This document shows positions 1-8,488 of a DNA stretch of 64,000 bases, one piece after another. Position numbers and translations under genes: made by a program. Where the stretch lies: positions 6,076,001 to 6,140,000 of the forward strand of contig NZ_JBBODF010000001.1 in assembly GCF_038002825.1 (NCBI RefSeq), read 5' to 3'. Below the pieces are notes generated by a model. It was not told where the DNA came from, did no database searches, and was given only the letters and a program-made list of their open reading frames with translations. Positions within the stretch are counted from its first letter, which is position 1. Every line of letters starts with the position of its first letter. Source of the DNA: Paenibacillus sp. FSL H8-0048. GTDB lineage: Bacteria > Bacillota > Bacilli > Paenibacillales > Paenibacillaceae.

Positions 1-64
1 GCAGCTCCTGAATCCACTGGTCTTGCTCCAGCTGCTCCTGATCGGCAGCAGGGTTATTCTCCAT
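1..64 (-). CDS. 5' end of an unidentified gene (runs off the window)
   Basis: Only the first 21 codons are visible (MENNPAADQEQLEQDQWIQE...), a very acidic, Gln-rich start. The ATG at 64 has a good ribosome site, TGGAGG, about 8 bases upstream. It lies 57 bases beyond the stop of the ABC-2 permease and reads the same way, so it may be the last gene of that operon. Too little is present to name a family. Confidence 0.45.
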   Translation of the reverse strand, partial: MENNPAADQEQLEQDQWIQEL

Positions 65-121
65 CAATAGAACCTCCAGACTCTTGCAGTTCCTTCTAGT
101 GTACCATAGCCCGTTCACTCT

Positions 122-1159
122 TCACATTCTGCGGTGCTTGCGCAGAGCCAGCACATTTAGCAGCATGAACAGCAGAGAGAAGCCGATCAGCATGAACACA
201 TCCCCGGCGATATTGCTCCAGCCTCTGCCGCGAACCATGATATCCATCAGTGCCTGTGAACCGTAGTACATCGGAGTGGCGAGTCCAATGCGCTGGAGCC
301 AGAGGGGAAGGGTATCCAGCGGAAATAATCCGCTCAGGAAGATCTGCGGCACAATGACCAGAGGGATGAACTGGATCATCTGCAGCTCATTGGCGGCGAA
401 CGCCGAGAGCAGGGTGCCGAGGGTCAGCGCCGACATCGACAGCAGCAGCGTCATCAGCAGCACGTAGCCGAAGCTGCCCGTCATCATAATCCCCAGCACC
501 TGGATGGAGAACCAGGAGATCAGCAGAGCCTGGAAGACGGTGAAGATGCCGAAGCCGCAGACATAACCGGTGACGATCTCCCAGCGCTTCAGCGGGGTGG
601 AGAGCAGACGCTCCAGCGTGCCCGTGGTCCGTTCGCGCAGGAAGGAGACACCGGCAATCAGGAAGACAAAGAAGAACACGAACACCCCGATCATAATCGG
701 GCCGAAGCGGTCGATCGTCTTCATATCCTCCGCGCCATACAGATAGCTGATCTGCGGCTGGAGCTGTCCTCCGCCCGGCGCTTGCGGCCGGAGGCTCTGC
801 GCAGCTTCCTGGAGCGCCATGATTACAGCGCGGTTAGCCGCCGGATTGCTGCCTTCAAGAATAACAGCGGGTGCGTCTCCCTTCATTGTAAGGAGAGCAT
901 CGATATCTCCCGCCTTCATGGCGGCCTGCCCGTTTGCTTCCTCGGCGTAGCCGGTAACCTCAGCCTGCTGGGCTTCCAGCGCTGAACTGAATACTGCCGC
1001 GCCCCCAGAGACACCGATTTTAGGCTCATAAGCATCGCTGCCGAACACCAGGCTCATCAGGCTAAGCACCAGCAGGGGGGCGATGAACATCAGCGCCATG
1101 GTTCTCCGGTCATGGATGAACTGCTGCAGAATTCTCAGGGTAATGGCCCGTATTCTCAC
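122..1159 (-). CDS. ABC-2 type transporter permease
   Basis: A 345-residue membrane subunit of an ABC-2 export system. It has one N-terminal membrane segment (about residues 20-40), then a long extracytoplasmic loop (about 45-150), then five further hydrophobic segments in the C-terminal 190 residues and a basic tail (RKHRRM). This is the YhgE/DrrB-like layout of drug or polyketide exporters. The conserved FLRERTTGTLERLLSTP segment (about 173-189) is the cytoplasmic element typical of ABC-2 permeases. Its ATG overlaps the stop of the ATPase gene by four bases, so the two are translationally coupled. The substrate cannot be read from the sequence; multidrug or lipid export is an inference. Confidence 0.88.
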   Translation of the reverse strand: MRIRAITLRILQQFIHDRRTMALMFIAPLLVLSLMSLVFGSDAYEPKIGVSGGAAVFSSALEAQQAEVTGYAEEANGQAAMKAGDIDALLTMKGDAPAVILEGSNPAANRAVIMALQEAAQSLRPQAPGGGQLQPQISYLYGAEDMKTIDRFGPIMIGVFVFFFVFLIAGVSFLRERTTGTLERLLSTPLKRWEIVTGYVCGFGIFTVFQALLISWFSIQVLGIMMTGSFGYVLLMTLLLSMSALTLGTLLSAFAANELQMIQFIPLVIVPQIFLSGLFPLDTLPLWLQRIGLATPMYYGSQALMDIMVRGRGWSNIAGDVFMLIGFSLLFMLLNVLALRKHRRM

Positions 1160-1887
1160 CGGCGTGCACCTCCATAATAGAGGAAGGCTTCCTCAATGCT
1201 GGCGGCACCGGTAGCGTGAAGCAGTCCGGCCGGAGTATCGGCCGCCAGCAGCACGCCGTCCCGGATCATCGCCAGCCGGTCACATTTCTCTGCTTCATCC
1301 ATCACATGCGTGGTCAGGACAATTGTTGTTCCCTTGCGGTTCAGCGCCTTCAGCTCCTTCCAGATGGACTGGCGCAGCACCGGATCGATGCCGACAGTCG
1401 GTTCATCCAGCAGCAGCAGCGGCGGCTCGTGCAGCAGGGCAATCGCCAGGGACAATCGGCGCTTCATGCCCCCGGAGAATTGGTCCACCCGCTTACGCAG
1501 ATGCTCCTGCAGATTCACCAGCTCCATCACATCCCCGATCCGCCGCGTGCGGTTGCCGCCCTTGAGTCCATACAGCGCAGCGAAGAACTCCAGATTCTCC
1601 TTGGCGCTAAGCTCGGTATACAAGGCATCCGACTGGGCCATATATCCTATTTGCTGGAGCATGGCAAGCTTCGGCATCCGCACCCCCAGCACGGTGACCT
1701 CACCGGAGGTTACCTCGTCTATGCCCGTAAGCAGCTTGACCAGCGTGGTTTTGCCGGAGCCGGAGGGTCCCAGAATTCCGAACGTCTCTGCCTGATGCAC
1801 CTGAAGAGTGATATCCTTCAACACGGTTTTATTGCCAAAAGCCCGGTTCACATGAGTAACCGCAATGACTGGCTTCCCTTCATCCAT
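1156..1887 (-). CDS. ABC transporter ATP-binding protein (DrrA/CcmA type)
   Basis: A 243-residue nucleotide-binding subunit pairing with the downstream permease. Walker A is GPSGSGKT (about residues 40-47), the signature is QFSGGMKRR (about 138) and Walker B is LLLLDEPTVGID (about 158), followed by the His switch (VLTTHVMDEAE). It drives export by the ABC-2 permease. The ATG at 1887 follows a strong GGAGGAGAG site. The near-perfect palindrome just upstream (1911-1936) suggests that the operon is controlled by a TetR-family repressor, which is not visible in the window. Confidence 0.92.
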   Translation of the reverse strand: MDEGKPVIAVTHVNRAFGNKTVLKDITLQVHQAETFGILGPSGSGKTTLVKLLTGIDEVTSGEVTVLGVRMPKLAMLQQIGYMAQSDALYTELSAKENLEFFAALYGLKGGNRTRRIGDVMELVNLQEHLRKRVDQFSGGMKRRLSLAIALLHEPPLLLLDEPTVGIDPVLRQSIWKELKALNRKGTTIVLTTHVMDEAEKCDRLAMIRDGVLLAADTPAGLLHATGAASIEEAFLYYGGARR

Positions 1888-1910
1888 AATACTCTCCTCC
1901 GTTCCTCATG

Positions 1911-1936
1911 ATAATGAGTGAGTGCTCACTCATTAT
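1911..1936. promoter_or_regulatory. TetR-type palindromic operator
   Basis: Two perfect 12-base arms, ATAATGAGTGAG and CTCACTCATTAT, flank a 2-base centre. The TGAGTGAG-n2-CTCACTCA core is the kind of operator bound by TetR-family repressors of drug-efflux operons. It lies 24 bases upstream of the ATPase ATG, where it would overlap the promoter or early leader. Confidence 0.7.
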
Positions 1937-2071
1937 ACTAATGATTTCCTGCTCAAAAGTAAATGAAATTGTAAGGATTATCCGTTACTCCCGCTCTTGA
2001 TCCGGGTAATAAAAGGGACATCCTATGTGTACCGGCATCCTGAGACCCAATTCACTAAAGGCGGTGGAATT

Positions 2072-2515
2072 ATGGCAGGACATAAGCTGTTCCTTGCTCT
2101 AGGCGTGCTGCTGGCTTCGGCTGGACTTAGCGGCTGCGGCGATGCAGACCAGTCGGCTGGCGGCGGACGGTTTCATACCTTGGCTGAGGAGAAGACGGAG
2201 GCAAAGCAATATCTGCCGGAGGATCTGCCGATTCCCGAAGGGGCAGGTATTACTTTTACCCAAGGTGAACAGTCAGAGGGGAAGAAATCCTCCATGCTGA
2301 TCTATCAGACGAAGGAGAGTATGGCTGCTCTTGGAACTACATACCAGAAGTATGTAAGAGAGAAGGAGCTGGAGCGCGGGACAGAGATTGTGGACAGCCG
2401 CAACCTGCTGATCAACGGCAAAGTGAACGGCTCTTATTCGTATTCTATTATTGGCAGCCCCTCGGATTCAGAGCGCGGCGGAAATGAGATTATCGTGACT
2501 TGGATTGTGAATTAA
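2072..2515 (+). CDS. small secreted lipoprotein, unknown function
   Basis: A 147-residue protein starting at ATG 2072, with AAAGGCGGTGG as ribosome site. An upstream in-frame ATG at 1997 is less likely because the signal peptide begins at 2072. The signal peptide ends in the lipobox LSGC (about residue 23), followed by a Gly/Ser/Asp-rich linker. The mature part holds ...LPEDLPIPEGAGITF..., a segment often seen in Bacillota cell-surface lipoproteins, and ends in a short beta-rich region. No enzyme motif is visible. It stands alone, with a terminator 17 bases downstream. Confidence 0.72.
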   Translation: MAGHKLFLALGVLLASAGLSGCGDADQSAGGGRFHTLAEEKTEAKQYLPEDLPIPEGAGITFTQGEQSEGKKSSMLIYQTKESMAALGTTYQKYVREKELERGTEIVDSRNLLINGKVNGSYSYSIIGSPSDSERGGNEIIVTWIVN

Positions 2516-2531
2516 CACAGGGTTTACAATA

Positions 2532-2572
2532 GGCCGGTCCGGGAGGGTTCCCGGGCGGGCCTTGTTTGGTTT
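2532..2572 (+). terminator. rho-independent terminator after the lipoprotein gene
   Basis: A 12-bp stem (GGCCGGTCCGGG with CCCGGGCGGGCC, one mismatch and one wobble), 6-base loop, then a T-rich stretch (TTGTTTGGTTT). It separates the lipoprotein gene from the next operon. Confidence 0.6.
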
Positions 2573-2686
2573 GGGCTTGTAATTATTTTTACAGTTAATA
2601 TTTCCATAACATTCCTGCGCAACAGAATTGACACTCGTAGACGAAAATAACATTAGCAGTTACCTATAGGAAAAGGGTGAATCTAA

Positions 2687-4123
2687 TTGAAGAATAGTAA
2701 ATGGATCGGCGCAGCTCTGGCTTCTGCACTTCTCGTAACAGGGGGATCTGTTAGTGTTCTGGCGACAAGCAGTCAAGTAAGTGCCGCAGCAGTCAACACA
2801 GCAGCAGCTGTAGAGGGCAGCATGTCCTGGAGCATCAACGGTACGCCGGTTACACTCAGCACAATCAACAGCGGAGGGTACAAGCTCTATTCATTGAGCC
2901 AGGTAGCCGCAGAGCTGGGTGCAGGACTTGTGCATAGCAGCAGCGGAATCCAGCTGAATGACAGCAAAGGTCTACATAGTGTGCAGATCCAGGCAGGCGT
3001 GAAAAGCTATCAGGTGGATGGCAAAACCCTGGAATTCACAGTGGCCCCCGTCGTGCGTAACAGCAAGACGTATGTGGAGCTGACGAAGCTGGTTATCGCG
3101 CTTGGCGGTGAGCTGGAGCCGGATGCCCATACCATTCTGAGCTTCGCCCGGCCAGCCGGTTCATTTGACACCCTTCACTGGAGCGCTGACGGTGGTCTGA
3201 TTGCGAATCAGAACGACGCTGAGGCCACACTGCTCTATAAATTCACCCAGACTCCAGGCAACTATGACCTGTTCTCTTCCAGCGAAAGCGCGGTGGATTT
3301 CGCAGTCTCCGCCGACCAGCAGTGGGGCGCATTCAGCGATGAGACCGGCCAGCTGAAGCTGATCAGCCTGTCCACCGGCCTAATCAGTCCACTCGGCAAG
3401 GATACCAGCGTGAAGACAGATATCGTGTGGTCCAGTGACGGCAAGACGCTCTATTTCATCCAGGGCGACAAGCAGGAGAAGCTGGCACAGATTTCAGTAG
3501 AGACCGGAGAGGTTAAGACTCTGCTTGAAGATAAAGTAGAGAACAAATCAGAGCTTCGCATATCGGCAGACGGCAAAAGCGCGGTGTACATTGTCAACAT
3601 CACCGGTACTGCGAAGAATGATGCCGACAGCACAGAAGATTCACTTACCGTAGACTTCAGCAAGGCCGGAGAACAGCTCTATAAGCTGGATCTAACGACC
3701 AAAGGTGCTAAGCCAGTAGCCTTGACGACTACACCTGACAACAAGCTGTACCCAGAGATTCTGGCTGGCGGCAGCGTGTCCTACCTGAGTGCGGATGCAG
3801 ACGGCAATGCCGCCAACACGCTGAAGCTGATCACAGCAGACGGTAAAAGCACAGATGTCGCCCTCGGTACAGAGGCGAACTGGTCCACAGGGGTTAGCAC
3901 GGGCCTCGTAGTCTCCGGAACTACAGCGGATGGCAGCACGGTAATCTACTCTATTGCAGACGGCGCAGCACCGGTTGAGCTGTACCGGACAGCCGAAGAT
4001 GTATCGGAAGTAGCAGTATCGGCAGATGGCAGCAAGCTGGCGATGATCAGCGACGGCAAGGTAATGGTCATTCAGAACGGCAAAGCGCTGCAATTGTCAG
4101 TATCACCGGAAGTAGCAAATTAA
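2687..4123 (+). CDS. secreted stalk-domain / beta-propeller protein
   Basis: A 478-residue exported protein. The start is TTG at 2687 behind AGGAAAAGGGTG. A signal peptide with an Ala-rich cleavage region is followed by a copper-amine-oxidase-N-like 'stalk' domain (about residues 45-155; ...VAAELGAGL..., ...KTYVELTKLV...). Then come repeated blades of a TolB/WD40-like beta-propeller (about 160-475), recognisable by recurring 'SADG/SSDGK' blade turns. Only 44 bases without a terminator separate it from pstS, so it is probably co-transcribed with the phosphate genes. A TTGACA hexamer at 2628 may be its -35 box, but no good -10 is seen. Binding a cell-wall or extracellular ligand is an inference; no catalytic site is visible. 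Confidence 0.75.
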   Translation: MKNSKWIGAALASALLVTGGSVSVLATSSQVSAAAVNTAAAVEGSMSWSINGTPVTLSTINSGGYKLYSLSQVAAELGAGLVHSSSGIQLNDSKGLHSVQIQAGVKSYQVDGKTLEFTVAPVVRNSKTYVELTKLVIALGGELEPDAHTILSFARPAGSFDTLHWSADGGLIANQNDAEATLLYKFTQTPGNYDLFSSSESAVDFAVSADQQWGAFSDETGQLKLISLSTGLISPLGKDTSVKTDIVWSSDGKTLYFIQGDKQEKLAQISVETGEVKTLLEDKVENKSELRISADGKSAVYIVNITGTAKNDADSTEDSLTVDFSKAGEQLYKLDLTTKGAKPVALTTTPDNKLYPEILAGGSVSYLSADADGNAANTLKLITADGKSTDVALGTEANWSTGVSTGLVVSGTTADGSTVIYSIADGAAPVELYRTAEDVSEVAVSADGSKLAMISDGKVMVIQNGKALQLSVSPEVAN

Positions 4124-4167
4124 TTACAACATTTATCGGCGCACACCGCCGGGAGGAGAATTCAGAC

Positions 4168-5031
4168 ATGAAGCTATTCAAAAAGTTCACAGTTACAGCA
4201 CTTACCGCGGTGATCGCGGTTACCGCATCCTTTGCAGGGGTAGCCGCAGCAGCGGACAGCCTCAAGGGTAAAATCACCGTTAACGGTTCTACGGCCCTGC
4301 TTCCGCTGACGCTGCAGGCCGCTAAGGAATTCCAGAAGCTTCATCCTAAAGTGAAGATCGCCGCTTCCGGCAAGGGCTCCGTGACCGGACCGCAGGCCGT
4401 GAAGAAGGGGATTGCCGATATCGGAGCCTGCGACTGGGATGCCAGCATTGATGTTCCGGGCTTCAAGGCCTTTGACGGACAGGTGGCGAATAAGGTCGCT
4501 GTGATTCCTTTTGCAACCATCGTTAATAAGAATGTCGGAGTCGACAACCTGACTACAGAGCAGCTCAAAGGCATCTACGCCGGTAAAATCACCAACTGGA
4601 AAGAGGTCGGCGGAGCGGATGCGAACATCGTAGTGATCACCCGTGCCTTCGGCTCCGGGACCCGCGTTAACTATCAGGCCAAAGCGCTGGGCGGCGGAGA
4701 TATCGTGAAGAAAGAGAAGAACTACAAGGAAACCGGCTCCAGCGGCGACATGAAAACCGCAGTAGGCACCACTCCTAACGCTATCGGATACATCGACCTT
4801 GTCTATGTAACGGGCGGCGATATCAAGGCTGTGAAGTTCAACGGCGTGGAAGCTAACACGGATAACGTAATCAACGGCTCGTACAAGATCTGGGCTTACG
4901 GCTACTACATGACGAAGGGCCAGCCGACCGGCGCGACCAAAGAATTCATCGAATATGTACAGAGCAAGAAGTTCCAGCAGGGCTCGCTTAAGAAGCTTAA
5001 GTTCATTCCAATCTCTGCTATGCAATCCTAA
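4168..5031 (+). CDS. pstS: phosphate ABC transporter, substrate-binding protein
   Basis: A 287-residue periplasmic-binding-protein-like phosphate receptor. A signal peptide (about 1-28, ending AAA) precedes the PBP fold. Phosphate-contact motifs are the NGSTALLPL loop near residue 38, the GSGTR loop (about 164-168) and the NAIGYIDLVY segment. No lipobox cysteine is seen, which is unusual for a Gram-positive binding protein; it may stay attached by an uncleaved signal or be released. ATG 4168 follows GGGAGGAG. It is followed by pstC and pstA. Confidence 0.9.
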   Translation: MKLFKKFTVTALTAVIAVTASFAGVAAAADSLKGKITVNGSTALLPLTLQAAKEFQKLHPKVKIAASGKGSVTGPQAVKKGIADIGACDWDASIDVPGFKAFDGQVANKVAVIPFATIVNKNVGVDNLTTEQLKGIYAGKITNWKEVGGADANIVVITRAFGSGTRVNYQAKALGGGDIVKKEKNYKETGSSGDMKTAVGTTPNAIGYIDLVYVTGGDIKAVKFNGVEANTDNVINGSYKIWAYGYYMTKGQPTGATKEFIEYVQSKKFQQGSLKKLKFIPISAMQS

Positions 5032-5074
5032 GATTCTTGAACCAAGCAAGCATAATAGATTGATAGGTAACAGC

Positions 5075-5103
5075 GGCCAGCTCCGGGAACTACGGGGTTG
5101 GCC
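5075..5103 (+). promoter_or_regulatory. intercistronic stem-loop between pstS and pstC
   Basis: Arms GGCCAGCTCCG and CGGGGTTGGCC form 11 continuous pairs (two G-U) around a 7-base loop, with no T-run behind it. In other pst operons such a hairpin stabilises the 3' end of the abundant pstS message and lowers expression of the permease genes; that role here is inferred. It ends just before the pstC ribosome site. Confidence 0.6.
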
Positions 5104-5121
5104 TCTTACAGGAGGGAAAGT

Positions 5122-6066
5122 ATGGGGGCACCGGTTCATGGCCTGAGCGCTAAGGCACAGACAAGCCTGGAAGAAGTTAAACGTAACACCAAGCGGCACC
5201 GCAGACATCTGCTCGGCAACAGCATCTCCCGTTATTATTTCTTATTCAGCATCCTTGCGCTCTGTCTTGTGCTGGGACTAGTTATTGTATTCATCGGCAA
5301 AACGGCGCTGCTGCTCTTCACCCGCATCTCCCCGCAGGACTTCTTCTTCTCGTTCAACTGGACGCCGGAAGAGGATGCCTTCGGCGCCGCCGCCTTCATC
5401 GTAAATACATTGTCGCTTACCGCGCTGACCCTGGTCATTGCCGTGCCCGTCTCGGTTGGGATGGCTGTGCTCTGTGCGGAGATTGCCCCGAAGTGGCTGA
5501 AGAGCTTTATCCGTCCGGTCCTGGATCTGCTGGTCGGTATTCCTTCTATTGTATACGGCTATCTGGGCTTGACCGTGCTGTTACCTTTCTTGCGCAGAAT
5601 CAGCGGAGAAGGTCTCGGAGACGGGCTGCTCGCCGCCGCACTCGTGCTGGCACTCATGGTACTGCCGACCATTTGCCGGATCAGCGATGATGCCATCGTT
5701 GCGGTTCCGCGTAAATACCGCGACGCTGCCTATGCGCTCGGCTCGACCCGCCTTCAGGTCATTATGCGCGTCGTGCTGCCCGCTGCCAGCCGGGGCATTA
5801 TCTCGGCTGTGATTTTGGGCATGACCCGTGCAGTCGGAGAGACCATGGCGGTGGTGATGGTCATCGGCAACACGCCGCAGCTGGCGAAGAGCCTGTTCGC
5901 ACCCACCTCGGTGCTGACCAGTAATATCGTGATGCAGATTTCCAACGTGGAGTTCGACTCCACCTGGAACTATTCCCTGCATATGATGGCCTTCCTGTTG
6001 CTGCTGATCTCGTTTGTACTGATTCTGATTATCCGGCTCCTGGGCCGCAAACGGAGGGATGCCTGA
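5122..6066 (+). CDS. pstC: phosphate ABC transporter, permease PstC
   Basis: A 314-residue inner-membrane subunit of the high-affinity phosphate importer. The start is ATG 5122, 5 bases after GGAGGGAAAG; an upstream TTG at 5098 falls inside the intercistronic hairpin and is unlikely. Six hydrophobic segments are present, with the binding-protein-dependent permease (EAA) loop near residues 195-225 (ALGSTRLQVIMRVVLPAASRG). The basic N-terminus (KRNTKRHRRH) faces the cytoplasm. The gene overlaps pstA by one base. Confidence 0.92.
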   Translation: MGAPVHGLSAKAQTSLEEVKRNTKRHRRHLLGNSISRYYFLFSILALCLVLGLVIVFIGKTALLLFTRISPQDFFFSFNWTPEEDAFGAAAFIVNTLSLTALTLVIAVPVSVGMAVLCAEIAPKWLKSFIRPVLDLLVGIPSIVYGYLGLTVLLPFLRRISGEGLGDGLLAAALVLALMVLPTICRISDDAIVAVPRKYRDAAYALGSTRLQVIMRVVLPAASRGIISAVILGMTRAVGETMAVVMVIGNTPQLAKSLFAPTSVLTSNIVMQISNVEFDSTWNYSLHMMAFLLLLISFVLILIIRLLGRKRRDA

Positions 6067-6947
6067 TGAACGGATTCACGCGCACACGCCATACGGCCAG
6101 AGCCCAGCGGCGCAATAAACTGGCGACCATCGGCTTCTATACGCTGGGCGTTTTGGTCATGCTGCTGATCTTCTGGCTGCTGTTCACCATCCTTAGCAAA
6201 GGCTTACCTTCGCTCAGACTGGACTTCCTGCTCAAGCAGCCGGAGGAGATCGATCCCGGCGGCGGGATCGGTCCCGTCCTGTTCAACTCCTTCTATATCC
6301 TGTTCATCTCCCTGTTGATCTCTATTCCCCTCGGGATCGGGGCAGGGATCTATATGGCGGAGTATGCACCGGATAATGCCTTCACAGGTGCGCTGCGCAT
6401 CTGCGTGGAATCCCTGTCCTCGGTGCCGTCCATCGTGTTCGGCCTTCTGGGGCTGGCGATCTTCGCCGAGTATCTCGGCATCGGCCTGACGATTCTCGGC
6501 GGGGGTGTCAGCCTGGCGCTGCTGAATCTGCCGATGCTGGCCCGCGTCACAGAGGAGGCGGTGCGCGCGGTGCCCGGCGAGATCCGTGAAGCCGGCTATG
6601 CCCTCGGCATGACGAAGTTCCATGTCATCCGCAAGGTTGTCGTGCCGGTAGCCCTTCCGGCGATTGTCACCGGCGTCTGCCTGGTGGCCGGACGCGCCTT
6701 CGGGGAGTCAGCGGTCATCATCCTGACCGCCGGACTCAGCACCTCCGGCGAGATGTGGGACTTCAATCTGTTCTCGCCGGGTGAGACTCTGGCTGTGCAT
6801 CTGTGGTACGTGCAGTCTGAGGCCATTGTCGAGGATGCACGGCAAATCGCGGATAAGTCTGCCGCTGTGCTGGTCTTTGTCGTGCTGCTAATCAACTTTA
6901 TGTTCCGCTTCCCGCTGTGGCTGGGCAACCGCCGCCGGGGACGCTGA
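6066..6947 (+). CDS. pstA: phosphate ABC transporter, permease PstA
   Basis: A 293-residue partner of PstC. It has six membrane segments and an EAA loop (EAGYALGMTKFHVIRKVVVP, about 176-195). Its ATG shares a base with the pstC stop (TGATG) and is preceded by CGGAGGG inside pstC. The usual next gene, pstB (ATPase), and phoU are absent: the gene is followed by a weak hairpin and an unrelated broken gene. The transporter therefore needs an ATPase encoded elsewhere. Confidence 0.92.
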   Translation: MNGFTRTRHTARAQRRNKLATIGFYTLGVLVMLLIFWLLFTILSKGLPSLRLDFLLKQPEEIDPGGGIGPVLFNSFYILFISLLISIPLGIGAGIYMAEYAPDNAFTGALRICVESLSSVPSIVFGLLGLAIFAEYLGIGLTILGGGVSLALLNLPMLARVTEEAVRAVPGEIREAGYALGMTKFHVIRKVVVPVALPAIVTGVCLVAGRAFGESAVIILTAGLSTSGEMWDFNLFSPGETLAVHLWYVQSEAIVEDARQIADKSAAVLVFVVLLINFMFRFPLWLGNRRRGR

Positions 6948-6986
6948 GACGGATGCAAACGGGAGAATAGAGCTATATCCTGGAAG

Positions 6987-7030
6987 AACAGGCTGCTCTG
7001 CTATGGAAGTTTCATGGCGGGCGGCCTGTT
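6987..7030 (+). terminator. possible terminator hairpin after pstA
   Basis: The arms at 6987-6998 and 7019-7030 (AACAGGCTGCTC with GGGCGGCCTGTT) pair over 12 bases with two G-U pairs. The stem is long but not followed by a clear T-run, so termination may be partial. Confidence 0.4.
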
Positions 7031-7112
7031 TGCTGTGAAGTGGTTGGAGCTTCTGAGTGCTCCGGGAAGCGCTGAAACTCATCTCTAAATCTCCTGTTTC
7101 CGGGTCTGGATA

Positions 7113-7121
7113 TGTTATAAT
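7113..7121 (+). promoter_or_regulatory. extended -10 promoter element
   Basis: TGTTATAAT matches an extended -10 (TGnTATAAT). No good -35 hexamer lies at the right distance. It is about 60 bases upstream of the GTG start of the RQC-minor-like pseudogene. Confidence 0.5.
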
Positions 7122-7182
7122 CCGACCATACTGGTAGGTGGACTAACCTGTGCCCATGATAAGGACAAGGAGGCAGAACGCT

Positions 7183-7964
7183 GTGAGTATGCAGAAGACC
7201 AACCGCCGTAAGCCGAACCGGAAGCAGACGAATGAGTATCGCTTGAATACACCGCTGCCAAGGCCGGAGCTGCTAGCCGTTCTGCAGACAGCCGATGAGA
7301 TTATTGCCGCCGGGGGAAGGGCTCGAAGGAGAAGAAGCTGCTTGAACTCGGCCTGGACCACATTCCCGCCTATGGCTTCTACCGCGAACTGACGATGGAG
7401 CAGACCATGGAGAAGGTGGACGTCCTTATAGAAGCCGGGTACCTGAAGACCGAGCTGTCCGGGAAGCTTCCCATGATCGTGTTCATTGTCTACGGCTGGA
7501 CCGTCCAGCGGGAACGAAGAGCGGAGGAACTGCTGCGGGAGTGGGAGAACTGGCTGGATCAAGGAATCACGCCGGTCAGTATGGAGTATTTGAAGGACCG
7601 GAACCGGGGCATGATTCTGATGTTTCTGTTCAAAGTCCTGTGTTCCGGTGACCGGAAATACATCCCTTTTTTACAGCAATGGCAGCCCATAGAGTTCAGG
7701 AAGGTACAGGCTGAGATCAGGCAGGTTATTGCAGATCTGAATGAGTGTGAACGGCTGGGGGAGATGGAGTGGCATGAGCTGCTGCGTGAACGTGCGCAAT
7801 CGCTGATTGTACGTTCGCGAGATCCCGTTATACTTATGTGTCAGGAATGCGACGGTCCGTTTGTATTCGATCACCTTGATTTTAGCTGCTACCGGGCAGA
7901 TGGCATTTACTTCCCGGAGAAGTGCGGGCATTGCAGGAATACGGAGGACGGTATACGTGAATAG
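7183..7964 (+). pseudogene. RQC-minor-type DNA-binding protein with zinc-ribbon tail, frameshifted
   Basis: The GTG start at 7183 follows AAGGAGG. The first frame encodes about 45 good residues (to TADEIIAAGG) and then turns into Arg-rich nonsense. From about 7317 another frame carries the continuation (KGSKEKKLLELGLDHIPAYG..., YLKDRNRGMIL...), which I recognise from memory as the small RQC-domain family of Bacillota ('RQC-minor-1'), a winged-helix domain like that of RecQ. The family normally has about 8 residues between GG and KGS; here they are gone, so a deletion of roughly 23-26 bases shifted the frame. The C-terminus (about 7836-7950) carries two CxxC pairs (CQEC, CGHC) of a zinc ribbon. 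ATG 7395 could still express a 189-residue fragment. Confidence 0.6.
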
Positions 7965-8059
7965 GCAGGAATTGAACAAGAAAGTCGGTCAAATTGTTAA
8001 GAGACTCTTTGCAGGAAAGGGCGTTGTTGCTCCGGGAATAGAAAAGTAGCCGCCAGCAG

Positions 8060-8460
8060 AGTTATCCGGACTGAGGAGCCGCTATTCGTCGAAAAAACCA
8101 ACTTTTCTGTCATAAACGGACTCAGAGGACGCTAAACTGTGCATTCGAGCAGAAAAAGCGGAGAAACAGGTTACTTAACGGCCCCTGAGTCCGCATAACC
8201 CTGCGGACAGGCGTGATCCGCCTGAATAAGGGATCTCCAGTCCGCATAGTGCGTGCATGTTTCGCTTCCTCCACTATTAAAGAGTGGTGGTTTCTTTGGG
8301 AGGTCATTTCCCGCTCAAACAGCGGAGAGGACGGAACGATTGTGTAGAAGCGATAGCGTTCGCCTTGGTTTCCGGATTTTCACCGCTTAGGGGAATGAAA
8401 AAAATCTGGAAAACACAGCGATTGGAACAACGGTCCGTTCGCGCAGCGTCTACCCAAGCA
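8060..8460. repeat. gene-free stretch with small interspersed and inverted repeats
   Basis: I see no credible gene between 7965 and the tRNA. Within 8060-8180 there are three imperfect copies of a GGACT(G/C)AGgrGcCGCTA-like motif (near 8069, 8109 and, inverted, near 8185). Two compact palindromes follow: GTCCGCA/TGCGGAC (near 8191-8211) and AGGCG/CGCCT (near 8210-8225). The stretch 8281-8460 is non-coding by appearance and resembles a dispersed intergenic element rather than a gene. Whether these motifs recur elsewhere in the genome cannot be seen here. Confidence 0.4.
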
Positions 8461-8488
8461 CCCACGTTGATCCTACTCAAAATAAAAA

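Noticed and set aside
1216..1911. 231-codon open frame on the plus strand opposite the ABC ATPase gene
   Set aside because: Antisense shadow of a gene with clear Walker motifs; product is His/Gln/Arg-rich with no ribosome site.
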